64,000 nucleotides of DNA. It comes from Plectrocnemia conspersa. Lineage: Eukaryota; Arthropoda; Insecta; Trichoptera; Polycentropodidae. Below, in pieces: positions 23,330-35,749 of this stretch (position 1 is the first letter of the stretch; each line of letters opens with the position of its first letter). Made by a program: the position numbers and the translations under genes. The notes under the pieces are model-generated. The model made no database searches and was not told the DNA's origin. It saw only the letters and a program-made list of their open reading frames with translations. The stretch is from assembly GCA_009617715.1 (NCBI GenBank), contig VTFK01000034.1, positions 310,001 through 374,000 of the forward strand, read 5' to 3'.

Positions 23330-25480
23330 TTAATTTAATATTAAACAAATTTTAACTGTATTTACTTATGAATTATGAAAAAAACTGGTTAAACAATTAA
23401 GCTTAGTTTTTGGTTCTAGATTATAATTACACATAAAAGTATTTTTCTAGAAATATTATGTTTTTTATTCATTATTGATTAAAGTTGCAATTACCATACA
23501 ATACTTTTATCTTTGTAGAAAATATTATGCTGTACAGTTTTATTGATTCTTTATTTAAAAAATTCAGTTTCTAAACTCTTTTTTTAATTTTTATCAAAAT
23601 GCTTCGTATTTTTATATTCTTATTTTAACAAATCACTCAAAAATAATTTTTAATTGTATATTTATTATTGAATATGAAATATTTTGATTCATAGTACACA
23701 ATGTATACATTTAATGCTAAGATTTTACCTCTAAACTACATTTATAAAAATACAAAATAAAAAATTTACCATGGTATATTTTTTTAAAATTGTTATTAAA
23801 TAAAGTTGAAATTAACGTGTAACAAATATTTTACTGTACAGTTATATTGATTATATGTATATATCGAAAGTTTCGATTACAGAATTAGCATTATTTATAG
23901 TAATTGGGTTTATAAGAAAGTGTACTTTGTATTTTTAAATTATAACTTTGCCAAATTACTCAAAAATAATTTTTCAATACATATTTATTTTTGTATTTAA
24001 ATTTTGCATATTCATTGTTATAAGCTGAGTTTTGGGTTTAGGATAACAAGTATGAATTTTTAAATAGAAAAAATAAAATTTAAGACAATATTTTTTAATA
24101 ATTTTAAAATAAAGATGCAAAAAACTTGGGAGTTGATAACTTTGTGGCACAGTAAATTTTTCCTTTGAAAATTCACTTTCTTTATTTTTTACTTATATCA
24201 AGGATTTTTTTTACAAAATACTCCGTATAGATACATTTCGGCTTTGACATATCAATGAAAATTAATTTTTAATTACATTTTTGTTATATAATATTAAATA
24301 TTTTGATTAATAGTATGCAATGGATTTGTTTTGTTCCAAGTTTTTGGCTTTAGATTGCAATTATGAATTTTTTTAAACATAAAAAAATTAAATTTACCAC
24401 TCTATTTTTTGACGCGCAAATATATTACCTTTTGGTACAGTTTCATTGCTTCTATTTACGTAAAATTTAAATTTCAAAACACCCAATGTTTTTTTCTATT
24501 CTTGTCATGGATTTTTTTTTAAATTTCAGCAAAATATTTCGTATTTTGATGTTCTTGCTTTTACAAATCAATCAAAAGTATTTTTTAGTTGTATATCTGT
24601 TATTAAATATAAACTATTTTGCTTCATGGTATACAATGGATTGATTTAAAACTGGGTTTTTACTCTAGGTTTTTTTAATTTTAAAAATATAAAAAATAAA
24701 ATTTATCACGGTATTTTTTTGAAAAATATTGTTTTTTTTTTTTTTTTATTAAATAACGCTGCATCTAATTTGATACGTACATTAAATCTTTGCAGAAAAA
24801 TTGATTCTATATACATACGTAAAAATATGTACTCCAAAGTTTTTTTTCAAAGTTGTCATTGATCTAATTTTGATATTAATCCTAAATAATTTTCAATTGT
24901 ATTTGTTATATTTTGGTTTATAGTACACATTGAATTCATTCAAAGCATAGTTGTTGGATTTAGATTGCATTTATGGTTTTTAAAATAGAAATTTCAATTA
25001 CAAAAGATTATTAAGTTATCATTGATTTCGTTTTGTAAAAATTTTGGGCGAATACTTCGCATCTTTACATATACAGCTTTGTAAGATCAATCTTAAATAT
25101 TTTTTAATTGCATTTTTTATTGAATATATAATATTTTTATTCATTCAATGGATTCATTTGAAATAAGTTTTTGCCTCTAGGTTAAAATTATGAAAAATTA
25201 AATTTATTACAGTATTTTTTAGGCAAATATATTTTTTATTCATTATTAAATAAATCCACAATTAACGTGTAATTTTCTGCAAGTAACGTGTAATTATCTC
25301 ATCTCTGCAGAAAATATATTTCTGTACAGTTTTATTGCTTCTATACAGGTAAAATTTAAATTACAAAACACCTATTAGATTTCCCAATATAGTTGCTACG
25401 GATCTCGTTTTATTTTATTTTTTAGTAAAATAGCTTCAAAAAAAAATTTAATAAAAAAAAATTAAAATGCATTTTTATAG
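23330..25480. repeat. Degenerate AT-rich tandem array, family T1 (block 3, longest)
   Basis: A phrase close to GCAGAAAATATTTCTGTACA, then GTTTTATTGCTTCTATA, then GTAAAATTTAAATT recurs. Its TACAG core lies at about 23532, 23835, 24147 (as CACAG), 24437 and 25323, with a damaged unit near 24795. Between copies come TTATTAAATAAAG-TGCAATTA, TTTTTAATTGTATATTTATTATTGAATAT and GTACACAATGGATTCATTT-like phrases. The period is near 300 bases, with one longer interval. This is a decayed tandem repeat rather than a coding region. Confidence 0.65.
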
Positions 25481-26340
25481 AATATTTTATTTTGATTTGT
25501 TTTGGTTCTAGTTTACAATATAAAATTTTATAAAACGTTTTATTTTAATTATACTGAGTTGCAATTACCTCGTAATTGTCATATTTTTGTGGCACATGTC
25601 TTGTCATTGAATAGACGTCAGATTTTTTATTGCGGTTTTATCAAAATTTCTGGCTATAATACCAGACATTTATGGTGTTTTAATTTATGTTAAACAGTCA
25701 GTTAAATGTGTTAAATGGTTTGTAATAAAATTTAATGTTCAAATATAAATAATACTATTTAAAACTGATGTAAGTAGATCAAATTTTATATTATTTAGGC
25801 TTTTTGAATAACATAAAATAAAAATTTAATGTAAGATTGAAACAATACTAGTTATAGTTAATCTAAAATACAATATTTTTAGAATTGCAACAATATTGCA
25901 TTACTGAAAAATGATACGCGTCAATTAAAAATACAAATAAATTATAATACATTATAACATAGATAATAAATAAATTACGAAGTCAAATAAAATTTATGCA
26001 GTTCGATTTGTTGAAAGACGGCAATATTTAAAACGTAGTAATTTATTATATGAATATATAATTGAATAAATCACACGGCCGTAAATCTTTTGGGCGATTT
26101 TATTCTTCAATAAAAGTCGTCGTTAAATTATTATTCATTCACAAACACGCGCTTTTATGACGTCATTTAAGCGTTTTATTAAAACAATACTACTTACAGC
26201 TTGTACAACTATCTTGACTCCGTTTTGTATTAACTGGCTGGTTAACAATTAAATTGATAATCGATTAAGCGTTACTTCGTTAAATCGAAACATCCATCCA
26301 GATTCCAGCTATAAAAAATACTCAAAGATAATAAAGGGAT
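25481..26340. other. AT-rich spacer, nothing recognised
   Basis: I see no gene. The sequence remains T1-like in texture near the start. GCTGTAAGTAG on the minus strand near 26187 resembles a donor, but I could not assign it to an exon. Confidence 0.35.
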
Positions 26341-26540
26341 TCGGCATTAACGACGCATGAAGTTGAACTCTGCTCCGATTTAATTATCAGCGCGCACGTG
26401 GAGAATCTAATATATGCCTCTGAATTTTGCCCCAATCCCACGTGTCGTTTCACGCGAAAGTGACGCAGGAGATATGAAGGTACTGCGAACTTTTACCTGC
26501 GTAATTCACAAGGAGGCTTCATTGCATATATTAAGGCTTG
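26341..26540. other. Small GC-richer island 10
   Basis: About 200 bases of mixed composition (CGCGCACGTGGAG, CCCACGTGTCGTTTCACGCG), with two CACGTG E-box palindromes at about 26395 and 26440. CACGTG is the classical bHLH/bHLH-PAS-type site. Regulatory role is inferred only. Confidence 0.35.
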
Positions 26541-29500
26541 ATGCTTGACAAACTGCGTAAAAAAATCGTATGCATATTTTAAAGATTTTTTTATATTCGT
26601 TAATGATACAGCGGACGTGTTTCAAAAGAAGCCGCTCTTAATTTTCTTTCCGTTTTTTGTTCATTTGATATGCACATGTATTATATACAATGGTTATATT
26701 TTGCATTTATATTAACATAATATTGTAACGTAGAAATAACGCAGTATAATTATAAAATAGGAAAGATTTTGCTCAATAAAATACCATACTCGCACATAAA
26801 TCTGAAACTTAAACAAAAGTAATACTTAAATATTATATAATTACCTAGCTGTTAACACATAATGAAACAATAAAACGTTTTCGGATTAGATAACATTTTA
26901 ACTGAACTGAGGGACATAAAATTAAATGTGTTTATGAGTGCAAATTATGTACGAGTTGTTAAGTGTATAAAATTATATTTATCTAAATATGTATCTTTAT
27001 TTGTAATTAGAGTGAAATAATTGCGTTTTTTGTAAATTAATTTATTTATTGTAACAAAATAATATAATATATTAAAATGGGCACTGAAATATAATTCACA
27101 TAAAACGATTTTATCTGTAAATATATCATATAACTTTATTTAATTAACTCAGATTTAATTTATTTTATTTAATTTAATAATGATAGACTTTTTTAGACTT
27201 TAGTTATAAAATATAATTATGATTTTTAGAGTAAAAAACACATTATATATGGATATGTATTAGAGTCAGTATTTCCAAAAAAAGTCGGATTTCAAATTCT
27301 TAAAACAAACGTTTAAAAAATATCTATTCATATTATAAGTTTTTATAAGTTTTTCTATATAAGCTAAAACATATAGAAAATAAAATAAAATAGCTAATTT
27401 AAAAAAATTAAATTAAAACAGTATCTGATACAAACCGGCAAACCTTAATATGTTTATAATGTTTAAAATATTAAATATACATATGTACTAGTTAACTTTA
27501 ACAAAAAAATTATTATTAATATTTTTTTAATATCAACTGGTGAAAAAGTCTAATCAAATTGCATAATTTTTTAATCGCTACATTAATGGAAATACATTTC
27601 ATAATACAGTAAAACTATACTGATTATAAAAGTTATTTATAACTTTAAAATACATTTTTTTAATATAAACATTTGCATAAATGTATCGCTTGATACAAAC
27701 TACGCAACTTTTCTTAGTAGTTTGAGAAAATAATAAAATAAAACTGATTTAAATTAAAAATAAATCTCAACCAGCAATCAGTAACATCATGTAAATTTGA
27801 ATGAATTCAATTATTTTTATCAGTGATACTTTACGTTTTCCGTCTGATTTCTATACCTAGAAAATCAAAGAAAATAATATTTTTTAATAAATTGACAAAA
27901 CTACTTGATTAAATTTTCAACGCGCCAGGTGCGTTGTGTTACTAGACAATGAACGCGAAAGGCGCGTACAACCAGCATTTTATAGTTAAATAATATTTTT
28001 CATATAATAAATAAGTCTGTTCTTTTTTATTATTTTTTTAATATTAGTCAATATTTTCTTCCGAGTTAAATAACATTTTTTTTGAATAAATATATTTTTA
28101 ATATGTTAAACGTTAATATTTAATTAATAATACTTAAATGATTAAAAGATCTGATATTCATAGATATTTGTTAATACTACATCGTCCGTTGGATTTTTAT
28201 TTCGATTTGTTTTACACATAAATTTTCAAAGTATAAAACACAGTGAATTTTTTGCTCTAATGAAATGTAATGAAAATATTTTCGTTGCATTTTCCATGCT
28301 TAATAAATCCAAAGATTCTTAATTTACATCTGTAGACTTAACAAACCATAACATATGATTCATACAAATTATTTTTCTCTGAATAATTTATATTTACAGC
28401 TGTTTTAATTTAGCTAGAATAATAGCTTCTTTCGATTAACTAAGCTAAGTAATCGAAAAAATAAGTATTTCGTTTTAAAATTGGTACATACTAATTTATA
28501 TTATTTTATATGTTTATAATAAATTATTTATTAGGAAAAACTGTGTTTATCTAAATAAATCGAACTTAGAATATCAGCACGAAATTTCCTTAGCGCTAGT
28601 ATATCATTATATTATTATCTCCAGTGCTGTGATTGTAGTTTATTCATCACGTTTCAACTATAATAATAATAATAAACTAAACTATAATTCTGATAATATT
28701 GTGACTAATAATGACAGTTTATTCTTTACGCTTCCTCTTCAGATTGATTGACTTCAGAAAAATATTCTGCATCACTCATAAATTGAAACCCAAAATTGTT
28801 TTAACTAAATTTTAACCGCTCCTCCATTTTTCTATATCTGCATTTTCAAAGCTCTTTAAATGTGGCAATAATTGGCATATTTTAAAAGTTTTACTAAATC
28901 ATTTAATAATGTATATTAAGATTTTTTTTATCTAAGATTGCACTAGTGAATTTATTTTTAAAGAGTCGGTTCAACGCGTCACAATATTTCGCTTTAAAAT
29001 GTCTGCCCCGTGATTGGTTGTTCTCTATGAATAATGTACCCATACTGCCCCTAGTACACAGGGCAGTATTGGTTTCTTCTCAATATTATTATTTTATCTG
29101 CACTTTAACTTTATTTCAGGGCTGTGGAGTCAGAGTCGTAAAATATCTACCGATTATAATGTTCTTTAACACGTTGAGTGCGCTAAAGAGCGTTTATTTT
29201 CAGTTTAATTTAGTTTAAAATGATGGATTCAATTTAGATTTAGTATTATTAAATATTTGAGATTAGATTTAGATAACCTGGTAAAATAAAACCAATAAAA
29301 CAAGCTTTTTTAATTACGAGTATAATTATTAAATTTGTTATTTTTATTTATTTTAATGTATAGTTTTATTTAAAATAAATATTATATTTCGTGTATAAAT
29401 ATAAATACTTTTATTTTTTATAATCTGAAAATCGTAGACATTATTTTCATTGCTATCAATTTGGCAAAAATAATCTCATTAAAATTGTTAATCTCCAGTA

Positions 29501-30250
29501 AAAAGTTTTGTTCCAGATTCAGTGTGAGCTTTTCAATCCAAAAAGTCTCACGATAATCATAAAGAATATAAGTGGAAATCGTTTAAAATCTGTTTTTCAT
29601 ACGCATGTTAAAATTTATTTTAATCCTTGCTTTGCTCTTCATGTTATTATTTTATTTTATTTGTTTCTAAAATTATCAGTGGTTCGTTTATTATTAATAC
29701 CTATTCTCCGTGATCACATGAATTCTGGATGTATTTTTTTATCTACTGACTCTTGAAAAAAATACACACAGTATTTTTTATCCATTATTTTATGAAGTCA
29801 TTTTCTTCGTTCACAAAGGATTATTATAATTTCATTACATATACATGCTTTAAATATGCTTTCATTCTTGAATGCACTTGGTTTTGCTGTTTTTTCAATT
29901 ATCATATCAAAAAATTGAGTTTATACCATAACTCGGTTTTCAATTTTTTAACTTTTTAGGCATATATTATTGCCTTTGAATTATACCCAGAACAATTAAT
30001 CGTTATTGATATTATTTTGTATTTGCTTAAATCTTATCTAACTTCGAGCAAAACTAACCATAGTGAAATTTAACGCTATTCGTTATGAAAAGATCTACAA
30101 TGTTCGCGTTTATCATATTTATAAATATTTATTTTAATATCATTAACAATAGTTAAGTTTAACTTTTTAATCGCTTTATAGTTATGAATGAGTATTCAAT
30201 AAATCAATTTTTGCTTAACAATACTGTTGAATAAATTATCATATCAATAT
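26541..30250. other. AT-rich gene-free stretch
   Basis: About 3.7 kb without any feature I can support. Plus frames near 28946-29218, 29508-29756 and 29753-29959 are rich in F, I, Y and L with no motif. TTAACACGTTGAGTGCGC near 29168 resembles the ends of TTAA-targeting insect elements, but no partner end was found. Confidence 0.45.
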
Positions 30251-30259
30251 TGATATTTT

Positions 30260-30560
30260 GCTTGTCTTTCTCCTGCGGTTGTGAAGGTTTATAGGAGGGT
30301 CTGCTGAAACTTGATGACTCTTTCAGGCGAAGGTTTTGAAGTCTTCTAATTTTATAAAACTCTCGGTAGCTGTAGCTTCCATATTTATTGTGATAAATTT
30401 ATTAACTTGTCATAAAATAATTGTTATCGCTATGAGCTAACTGAGACTCAGGTGAAGATAGATAATATAAGTGTTCTGATGGACCGTGTGTTATAGAATG
30501 ATATATGATAATAAAGTAGACTCTTATTTATTACGTTATGTTAGTTAAAATGTCATTCCT
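30260..30560 (+). repeat. Interspersed repeat family R1, copy 2
   Basis: Matches 3330-3620 in order: GGTTGTGAAGGTTTATAGGA, GCGAAGGTTTTGAAGTC, TTTATAAAACTC, TTATTAACTTGTCATAAAAT, AATTGTTATCGCTATGAGCT, GTGTTCTGATGGACC, TATATGATAAT and ATGTTAGTTAAAATGT. The alignment extends through the whole segment with small gaps. Confidence 0.7.
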
Positions 30561-30879
30561 TGTCTTATCGAATAAAAATAACTAAACAACTTTCGTTGCC
30601 CAAATTTAGAGCGAATAATACATATGTATTTACTCTGTAAAATATGAAACAACACGTGTAACCCTTTTGTGCGCATGTGGAGATACATACATGCGATAAA
30701 AACTATATTTTTTTATTATATACAAGAACCAGTGCACAAATTTTCCAAGTCGTAACAGTCTGTCGCGTTGTCCACTTGTCTATCGTTTTATATTTAGATC
30801 AACGTTGATCTGCACATAAACAATGCGCCATAATATTCTATCGATAACGTTTAATTGCCTGCGATAAATTCACAACAGT

Positions 30880-31076
30880 CATTTGCCTATTAGGTTCTGC
30901 AATTGGTTCAGAACGAAGCCACACGTCAACAACGTCACATTGAGAGAAAAAATCGCGCGTTCCCTCTTCTACGTGTTAGATAAAAGCACACGCCTCCTGA
31001 TAACGCGGCTTTATAGTAATTCACTATAAAAAGAACGAAGTAGTATAAATTGGCAAACGAAACAACGACTCGGTTC
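30880..31076 (+). promoter_or_regulatory. Candidate core promoter (TATA + TCAGTC initiator)
   Basis: Within a CpG-richer island, TATAAAT lies at 31044-31050 and TCAGTC, the arthropod initiator consensus, at 31075-31080. This places the expected +1 adenine at 31077, 33 bases from the first T of the TATA word. A further TATAAAAAG lies at 31025-31033. A strong splice donor follows 175 bases downstream, as expected of a first exon. No downstream promoter element was evident. Transcript evidence would settle it. Confidence 0.45.
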
Positions 31077-31251
31077 AGTCTCTCATTGTATGTTTTTTTA
31101 CGTGCATCCATTCTGCGTCGGCTCCTCCTGTCGCGAATCTTGCTACCCAATCGATCCGTGAGTTGCGTGATCGCGAAAAATAATACTGAAAAAATTGCAC
31201 GATTATAAACCAATCGTGTCTTGGGGCGGCCATCGTGTAGTCGATATCGAG
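31077..31251 (+). other. Candidate non-coding first exon (5' UTR)
   Basis: Runs from the initiator adenine to ATATCGAG followed by GTGAGTGTT, a near-perfect 5' splice site (intron GT at 31252-31253). The segment has a higher G+C content than its flanks and no long plus-strand ATG frame, which fits a 5' untranslated exon. A 92-codon minus frame covers the region but has no motif. The next exon could be far downstream; the 59088-59148 candidate is one possibility. Confidence 0.4.
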
Positions 31252-31294
31252 GTGAGTGTTTTAAGTATCGGAATTATTATGACAAGCCACTCCC

Positions 31295-31575
31295 GCTTAC
31301 GGGTTCGAACGGTTCTTGATTGACGAACCGGTTCTGAAATTGAACCCATTTTATGTGTCGGAGGGTATCGGTGTGTTTGCTCGTGTAGTGGTAAACCACT
31401 ACATTTATGTCAGGCGTTAAAACTTCGGCTATTTGGCAATAGGCTGCGCCACCAGCGCTGTGGTTTGAGTCTCGGCTAAATTCATTGCAAATTGGACAGA
31501 GCCGAAATTGGGGTACGCTCGTTGGTTCGAATCAAATTTCGAACGCCCATAACCGAACCGGGTCGTTACATGGGC
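31295..31575. promoter_or_regulatory. Cluster of GAACC/GGTTC words downstream of candidate donor
   Basis: GGTTCGAACGGTTC, GACGAACCGGTTCTGAAATT, GGTTCGAATCAAATTTCGAA and AACCGAACCGGGTC lie within about 280 bases. AACCGGTTC matches the Grainyhead-type site, and GAANNTTC spacing resembles heat-shock-factor sites; both are known motif classes and binding here is inference. The position just inside the putative first intron would suit an enhancer. Confidence 0.35.
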
Positions 31576-31619
31576 TAATTGGCATTAATTAGTGAACGTA
31601 CTGCTCCACCATAATACAT

Positions 31620-31985
31620 ACCTTATATGTATATAATTAATATAGTTACACAATTTTAATAAAAAAAATATATCGATAAAATCTATATTTATAAAAAAAT
31701 AAACCCATAAAAAAATGGCATCGGTCGTAAATTTAATTCTTAAAAATTAACTATTTTAATAAATTAATTTAAAAGCATGTATGTACTCCGTAAGCTTTAC
31801 ACATAAAATACGTCCCACGTTGAACATTCACTATCGGATTAAGAGATAATGAAACGATATGCATATCTCAATCAAGGTAATGTAGGTACATATTTATATA
31901 CAAATCTCGTGGGATGTGTTCTAAAATAATTGATATATCTATATTGGAAACGTGTATTTAAAATACATATTCTAATTAAACGTAA
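31620..31985. other. AT-rich spacer, nothing recognised
   Basis: I see no gene, shared repeat or RNA-like fold. Confidence 0.4.
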
Positions 31986-31989
31986 AAGT

Positions 31990-32350
31990 AGTTATAATAA
32001 CGCAAAAAATTAAGGTCAGCTTTTTAATGATCAATAACTTTGAAATAAAACGGTCGGTAATGTTATTAATATTCGACCAGTAATTTTTTTAATTAATAGT
32101 CAATAGTTTTGTAATAAATGATCAGTAACTTCTTGATTTATGGTTAGTAAAAAGATTTAAACTTCAGTAAATAGTGAATTAATAAAAAAAAAACAAATCC
32201 ATATGTTTTAAAATTTTATTATTTTTTAGAAAATTAACTGTAAATTAATTTTTGATTGATAGTCAGTATCTTTGTAATAAACTATCAGTAACTTTTTGAC
32301 TTACTTAATAATCGAATATATTCGTAATTTTTTTTCTCGGTTTTCATCGA
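31990..32350. repeat. TCAGTA-rich degenerate array, family T3 (block 1)
   Basis: GTCAG, GATCAGTAAC, GACCAGTAAT, GGTCGGTAATGTTATTAATA and CTATCAGTAACTTTTTGA phrases recur every 30-60 bases in otherwise AT-only sequence. The wording is shared with blocks at 35.7-36.9, 39.1-39.6 and 62.5-63.2 kb. Confidence 0.45.
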
Positions 32351-32392
32351 TATTTTTGTATTTAACTTAGTGAAAAAAATCAATTATTTGCT

Positions 32393-32475
32393 TAACCGTT
32401 TGAATGCCGTAAGGACGCCAATGTCCATTTACGAACGACGACATGAATGCCGCTAGGACGCGGGTGTACGTTCCT
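32393..32475 (+). repeat. Short direct repeat in GC-richer patch
   Basis: TGAATGCCGTAAGGACGC (32401-32418) is repeated as TGAATGCCGCTAGGACGC from 32444, an interval of 43 bases. It is preceded by TTAACCGTTTGAATGCC. This resembles the TTAACCCTTTGAA and TTAACCCTTTCAATGC starts at 35456 and 45476. It may be the end of a TTAA-targeting element. Confidence 0.45.
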
Positions 32476-32724
32476 AGTTTTGTATTTTTTTTTAAATTAA
32501 GAATTATTTTTTTCGATACTTTTTGCATTCTTGTATAAACTAGATTTTATTTTGTTCCTATAATAAAGAGAAGCTCACAAAAAAGTTAAATTTTCAGAAA
32601 TATTATTTTTTTTTAAATTTTCAGAGATTATTTAAATAGATGGGACTTATAATTAAAGCAACAATTTGTCGAAAATTTTCATTGAACCTTTTTTTGTTAA
32701 ATTATTTTTAACGTTTTACAATCG

Positions 32725-32780
32725 CTGCATTTTTTATACTGCTGCATAAGAAAGGGTGGGTCCGTGCCAGATGCTTTCAT
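32725..32780 (+). repeat. Short shared repeat S, copy 1
   Basis: ACTGCTGCATAAGAAAGGG followed by TGGGTCCGTGCCAGATGC is nearly repeated at 56273-56315 (CACTGCATAAAAAGGATGGG, then TCCGTGCCAGAAGC). The rest of the flanks do not align obviously. Two ends or relics of one element are possible. Confidence 0.55.
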
Positions 32781-33384
32781 AAAAGCTTGAGGTCAGAAGT
32801 ATTTTGATGGCAAAAAATTGATTATGATTTTCTTAGCTTTTTGTTGCTTTGGTAATCTAAAATGCACATTAATAATCAGCTAATAATAAGCAGCAGATTG
32901 AAAAAATGTATGGGGGTTTTCTACAGATTTACGCCATAAATTAGCATGCTGGTGAACTTAATCCTCGTTTTATCAATAATCCAAAGAGGTTTTTATCTTT
33001 ATCTTGTTCGAAATATGAAAAATGTAAAGTAGTAGCAGCTGTCGTTGATAATTTTTCTACGATTTAGTAATACATATGGCAGTCCGAAATTCATTCGTAA
33101 CTCAAAGTACTGTATCAATAAAAGTAGATCGATCCGTTCTGGTCGTTAAATTATTCGCATCCTTCTATTGAAGTTTGCTCTCTTCAACGATCTTCCAGTT
33201 CTTTGTTTATCAATTATTTAAATATATCAATAATATACTGTATTATTATAATTAGATTTATATTTTTATTTATTAAAATTTCTCGATAAAATCGAGAAGT
33301 GAAAATAAGAATTCTCATATTTTGAAAAATTAAAAACATCGAGAAACCAGAATGCTTATTAATTATAAACTTTTATTACAGCTT

Positions 33385-33590
33385 ATAGTTAATAGATGTC
33401 ACTATACACGATCTAGCTCGATTATTTTAATTATTTATTACGATATTCATCCGTGATATTAGGAAAATTTAAGAACACCTCTTGATTATCAATCGGAATT
33501 ATATTTATATAATATTCTCAAATTATGATCTGCCAGACATGATAGAAATTTTAATTCACTAACCAAGCCAAGGTTTATTAGTCTAACATG
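33385..33590 (-). mobile_element. tRNA-derived SINE family, copy (tail part, inverted)
   Basis: On the plus strand it reads AATAGATGTCACTATACACG, ATCTAGCTCGATTATTTT, TTACGATATTCATCCGTGAT, ATTAGGAAAA, then GATTATCAATCGGAATTATA and CAGACATGATAGAAATTTT. Each phrase has a counterpart in 43195-43360. The tRNA-like head is not recognisable here, so this copy is decayed or truncated. Confidence 0.65.
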
Positions 33591-34539
33591 CATGTACATA
33601 TAGAATACAACTTTGGTCTCATAATTATGTACACGTGTTAATTAGGCATTTTTAAAACGCAGTGCAACATGCGAGATGTAATTTTGCGCCTTCACGGTTT
33701 GAGTTTAAATTTAACTCTCTAATGACATTATTACAGCGCTATGAACATAACCAAATAATGAGGTTCTCGCTTAAGAACGATCACAATTATATGTTTTTCT
33801 GCATTACATTTAAAATTATAGTGAACTAGAAGCTGTTATATACCTTCCACATCATTCTTTCAATCATAAATGCTTCTAAATTTCAGTACAAACAAATAAT
33901 GTAAATAACGGCACGTGTGACCTCTTCATACGTATAAATATATAAAAAATATGTTTATACGTTTATGATAGTTCAGTGTAGTGATTGAGTATTACACTTA
34001 TCATATTATAAAATTAAAATATTGTAGATATGTATACCATAATCATTACTGCGAATAAATAAATCCAAATATTTTCTGTGTGCATATATATTTATCTTAT
34101 TAGATTTTCCATGCTTATTTTAGTTTTGCGATAACGATATTATGAATATATCATACATATACAGTAATACGTATAATACACGTTTTATATTTTTGCATAC
34201 GTATGTGAGCACGTCCCAGCAAAAATATTTTCTTATAATAAAGCAATATTGGTTTGCGTTGTGCTAGAACTTGTTTTTGCTTATTTTTCATATTTTTCCA
34301 TATTACATACGTAGAAAAATCTCTTCTTTACGAACATTTGATATACTCTCTCCCACTGTATGTAACAGACAAAATACATACCCGCGAACATACTTATATA
34401 ACAACCTATGCGAGTTGATGTGCAATTCCGGGAAATTGGTACAATATAACAAGTAAATGCTGCGCTGCTTATCTTGACCAGACAGCAGCATCTTCGACTT
34501 AACCGAACTCAAGTTTAAAAACATGTCTGCTTATTTTTG

Positions 34540-34860
34540 TCGTATTTAACTTGCTGTAAAATTGTCTAAGTCTCGCACGAGGAAGGAATCCGCAATGCGA
34601 AATCTGATAGAGAGAAGCGCCCAGGGTCGGAGAATTTCATTACGACCCGCTATTTTATCCCGGACTAGGTTGGCATTAATTAAAATTTTTGGAATTTTCC
34701 ATGTGTGCGAGTGAATAAGTAAAAATGTTGATATAAAATCTCCACCGCCGCGCGAATAAGACGAATTGCCCTAATCTGGGAAAATTGCACCAAAATCCCT
34801 CGAACACTCGAGGGATCATCCCACCCCGAGGGTTGCGAGTTGATATAAAACAGATAATTG
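34540..34860. other. GC-richer island 11 with perfect hairpin
   Basis: Mixed-composition island. ATCCCTCGA (34795-34803) pairs perfectly with TCGAGGGAT (34808-34816) around ACAC, a 9-bp stem with a tetraloop. A second CCCGAGGG word follows at about 34826. No coding exon was recognised. Confidence 0.4.
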
Positions 34861-35454
34861 TCTAATCGCTGGGCGCAATGTAAGTTTAGAAAGCTTTTTC
34901 TTCGTTACAATGTATCGCTTTCTTAGAACGATTCTCGTTATAACGTATTTCTTCCCACGTACTATGCAGTAAATTATATAGAAACCTTGAATGTTTACAG
35001 TTACGAATTCCGATTGAAAAAAAACTGCCGCTTTCATTGTGTAGAAGCCCGTGTGCCCTTCATTCGTCGTACACACACGGTGTGTGCTTCAGATGTTGTA
35101 AACTGTCGAAACTCGTTTCGTAAGAATACCTTGTGTCGTTATTTTACCAAATATATTTATTAGCAAATCTGCTAATGAAGCGATTTAAAATAAATGATTC
35201 GGTTTGTGAACATTCTTGAATAAATTCTAACAATTTAATTTAAAAATTAAATATTTAAATCTTTAGGAAAATGTCAGTAATTTAAAGGAAGTTCTTTACA
35301 ATTACAAGCAAACTATAATTAAAAGCATTGTAAAATTAATTTATGTATGTTATTAAAAAATTTAAAGTTGATTGTAATTAATTGCTCTGTATTTATTGCT
35401 TCAGGATGCATAACTTTATATCAGTATTTATTTCAGTCTGTATTTTTATATTAT

Positions 35455-35700
35455 TAACCCTTTGAATCGGGATGGATCTTATTTTGTACTGCGATGTTGA
35501 AATTTCGTTTATTAACACCCATCTGTTGTCTTAAATATTTACTATTTAAAGCAGGAATTTACTTTAACACTTCAATTGATTTTGTTAACAAGTCGAATAA
35601 ACACACCTCTGGTTATATAATATGTCACATTTTATTGTTAAAAGGGTTTGAATTTATCTCTATGTTTACAAACCACCCATAAAGGTTATTTTTAAATTAA
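35455..35700 (+). repeat. Interspersed repeat family P, copy 3 (5' part missing)
   Basis: Begins at TTAACCCTTTGAATCGGGAT, then GGATCTTATTTTGTACTGCG, ATGTTGAAATTTCG, CCATCTGTTGTCTTAAATAT, TTACTATTT, and GGTTATATAATATGTCACAT. The phrases match copies 1 and 2 in order. If TTAACCCTTT is the true terminus, copies 1 and 2 extend beyond it and this copy could mark an element end. Confidence 0.65.
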
Positions 35701-35749
35701 TATATAGCAGAAAATATATATATTTAAATATGTATTTAAAATTTATTTT

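Noticed and set aside
29168..29185. TTAACACGTTGAGTGC as a piggyBac-type terminus
   Set aside because: Only a single end was found, with no inverted partner.
34795..34816. Rho-independent terminator
   Set aside because: No T-tract follows and the genome is clearly eukaryotic.
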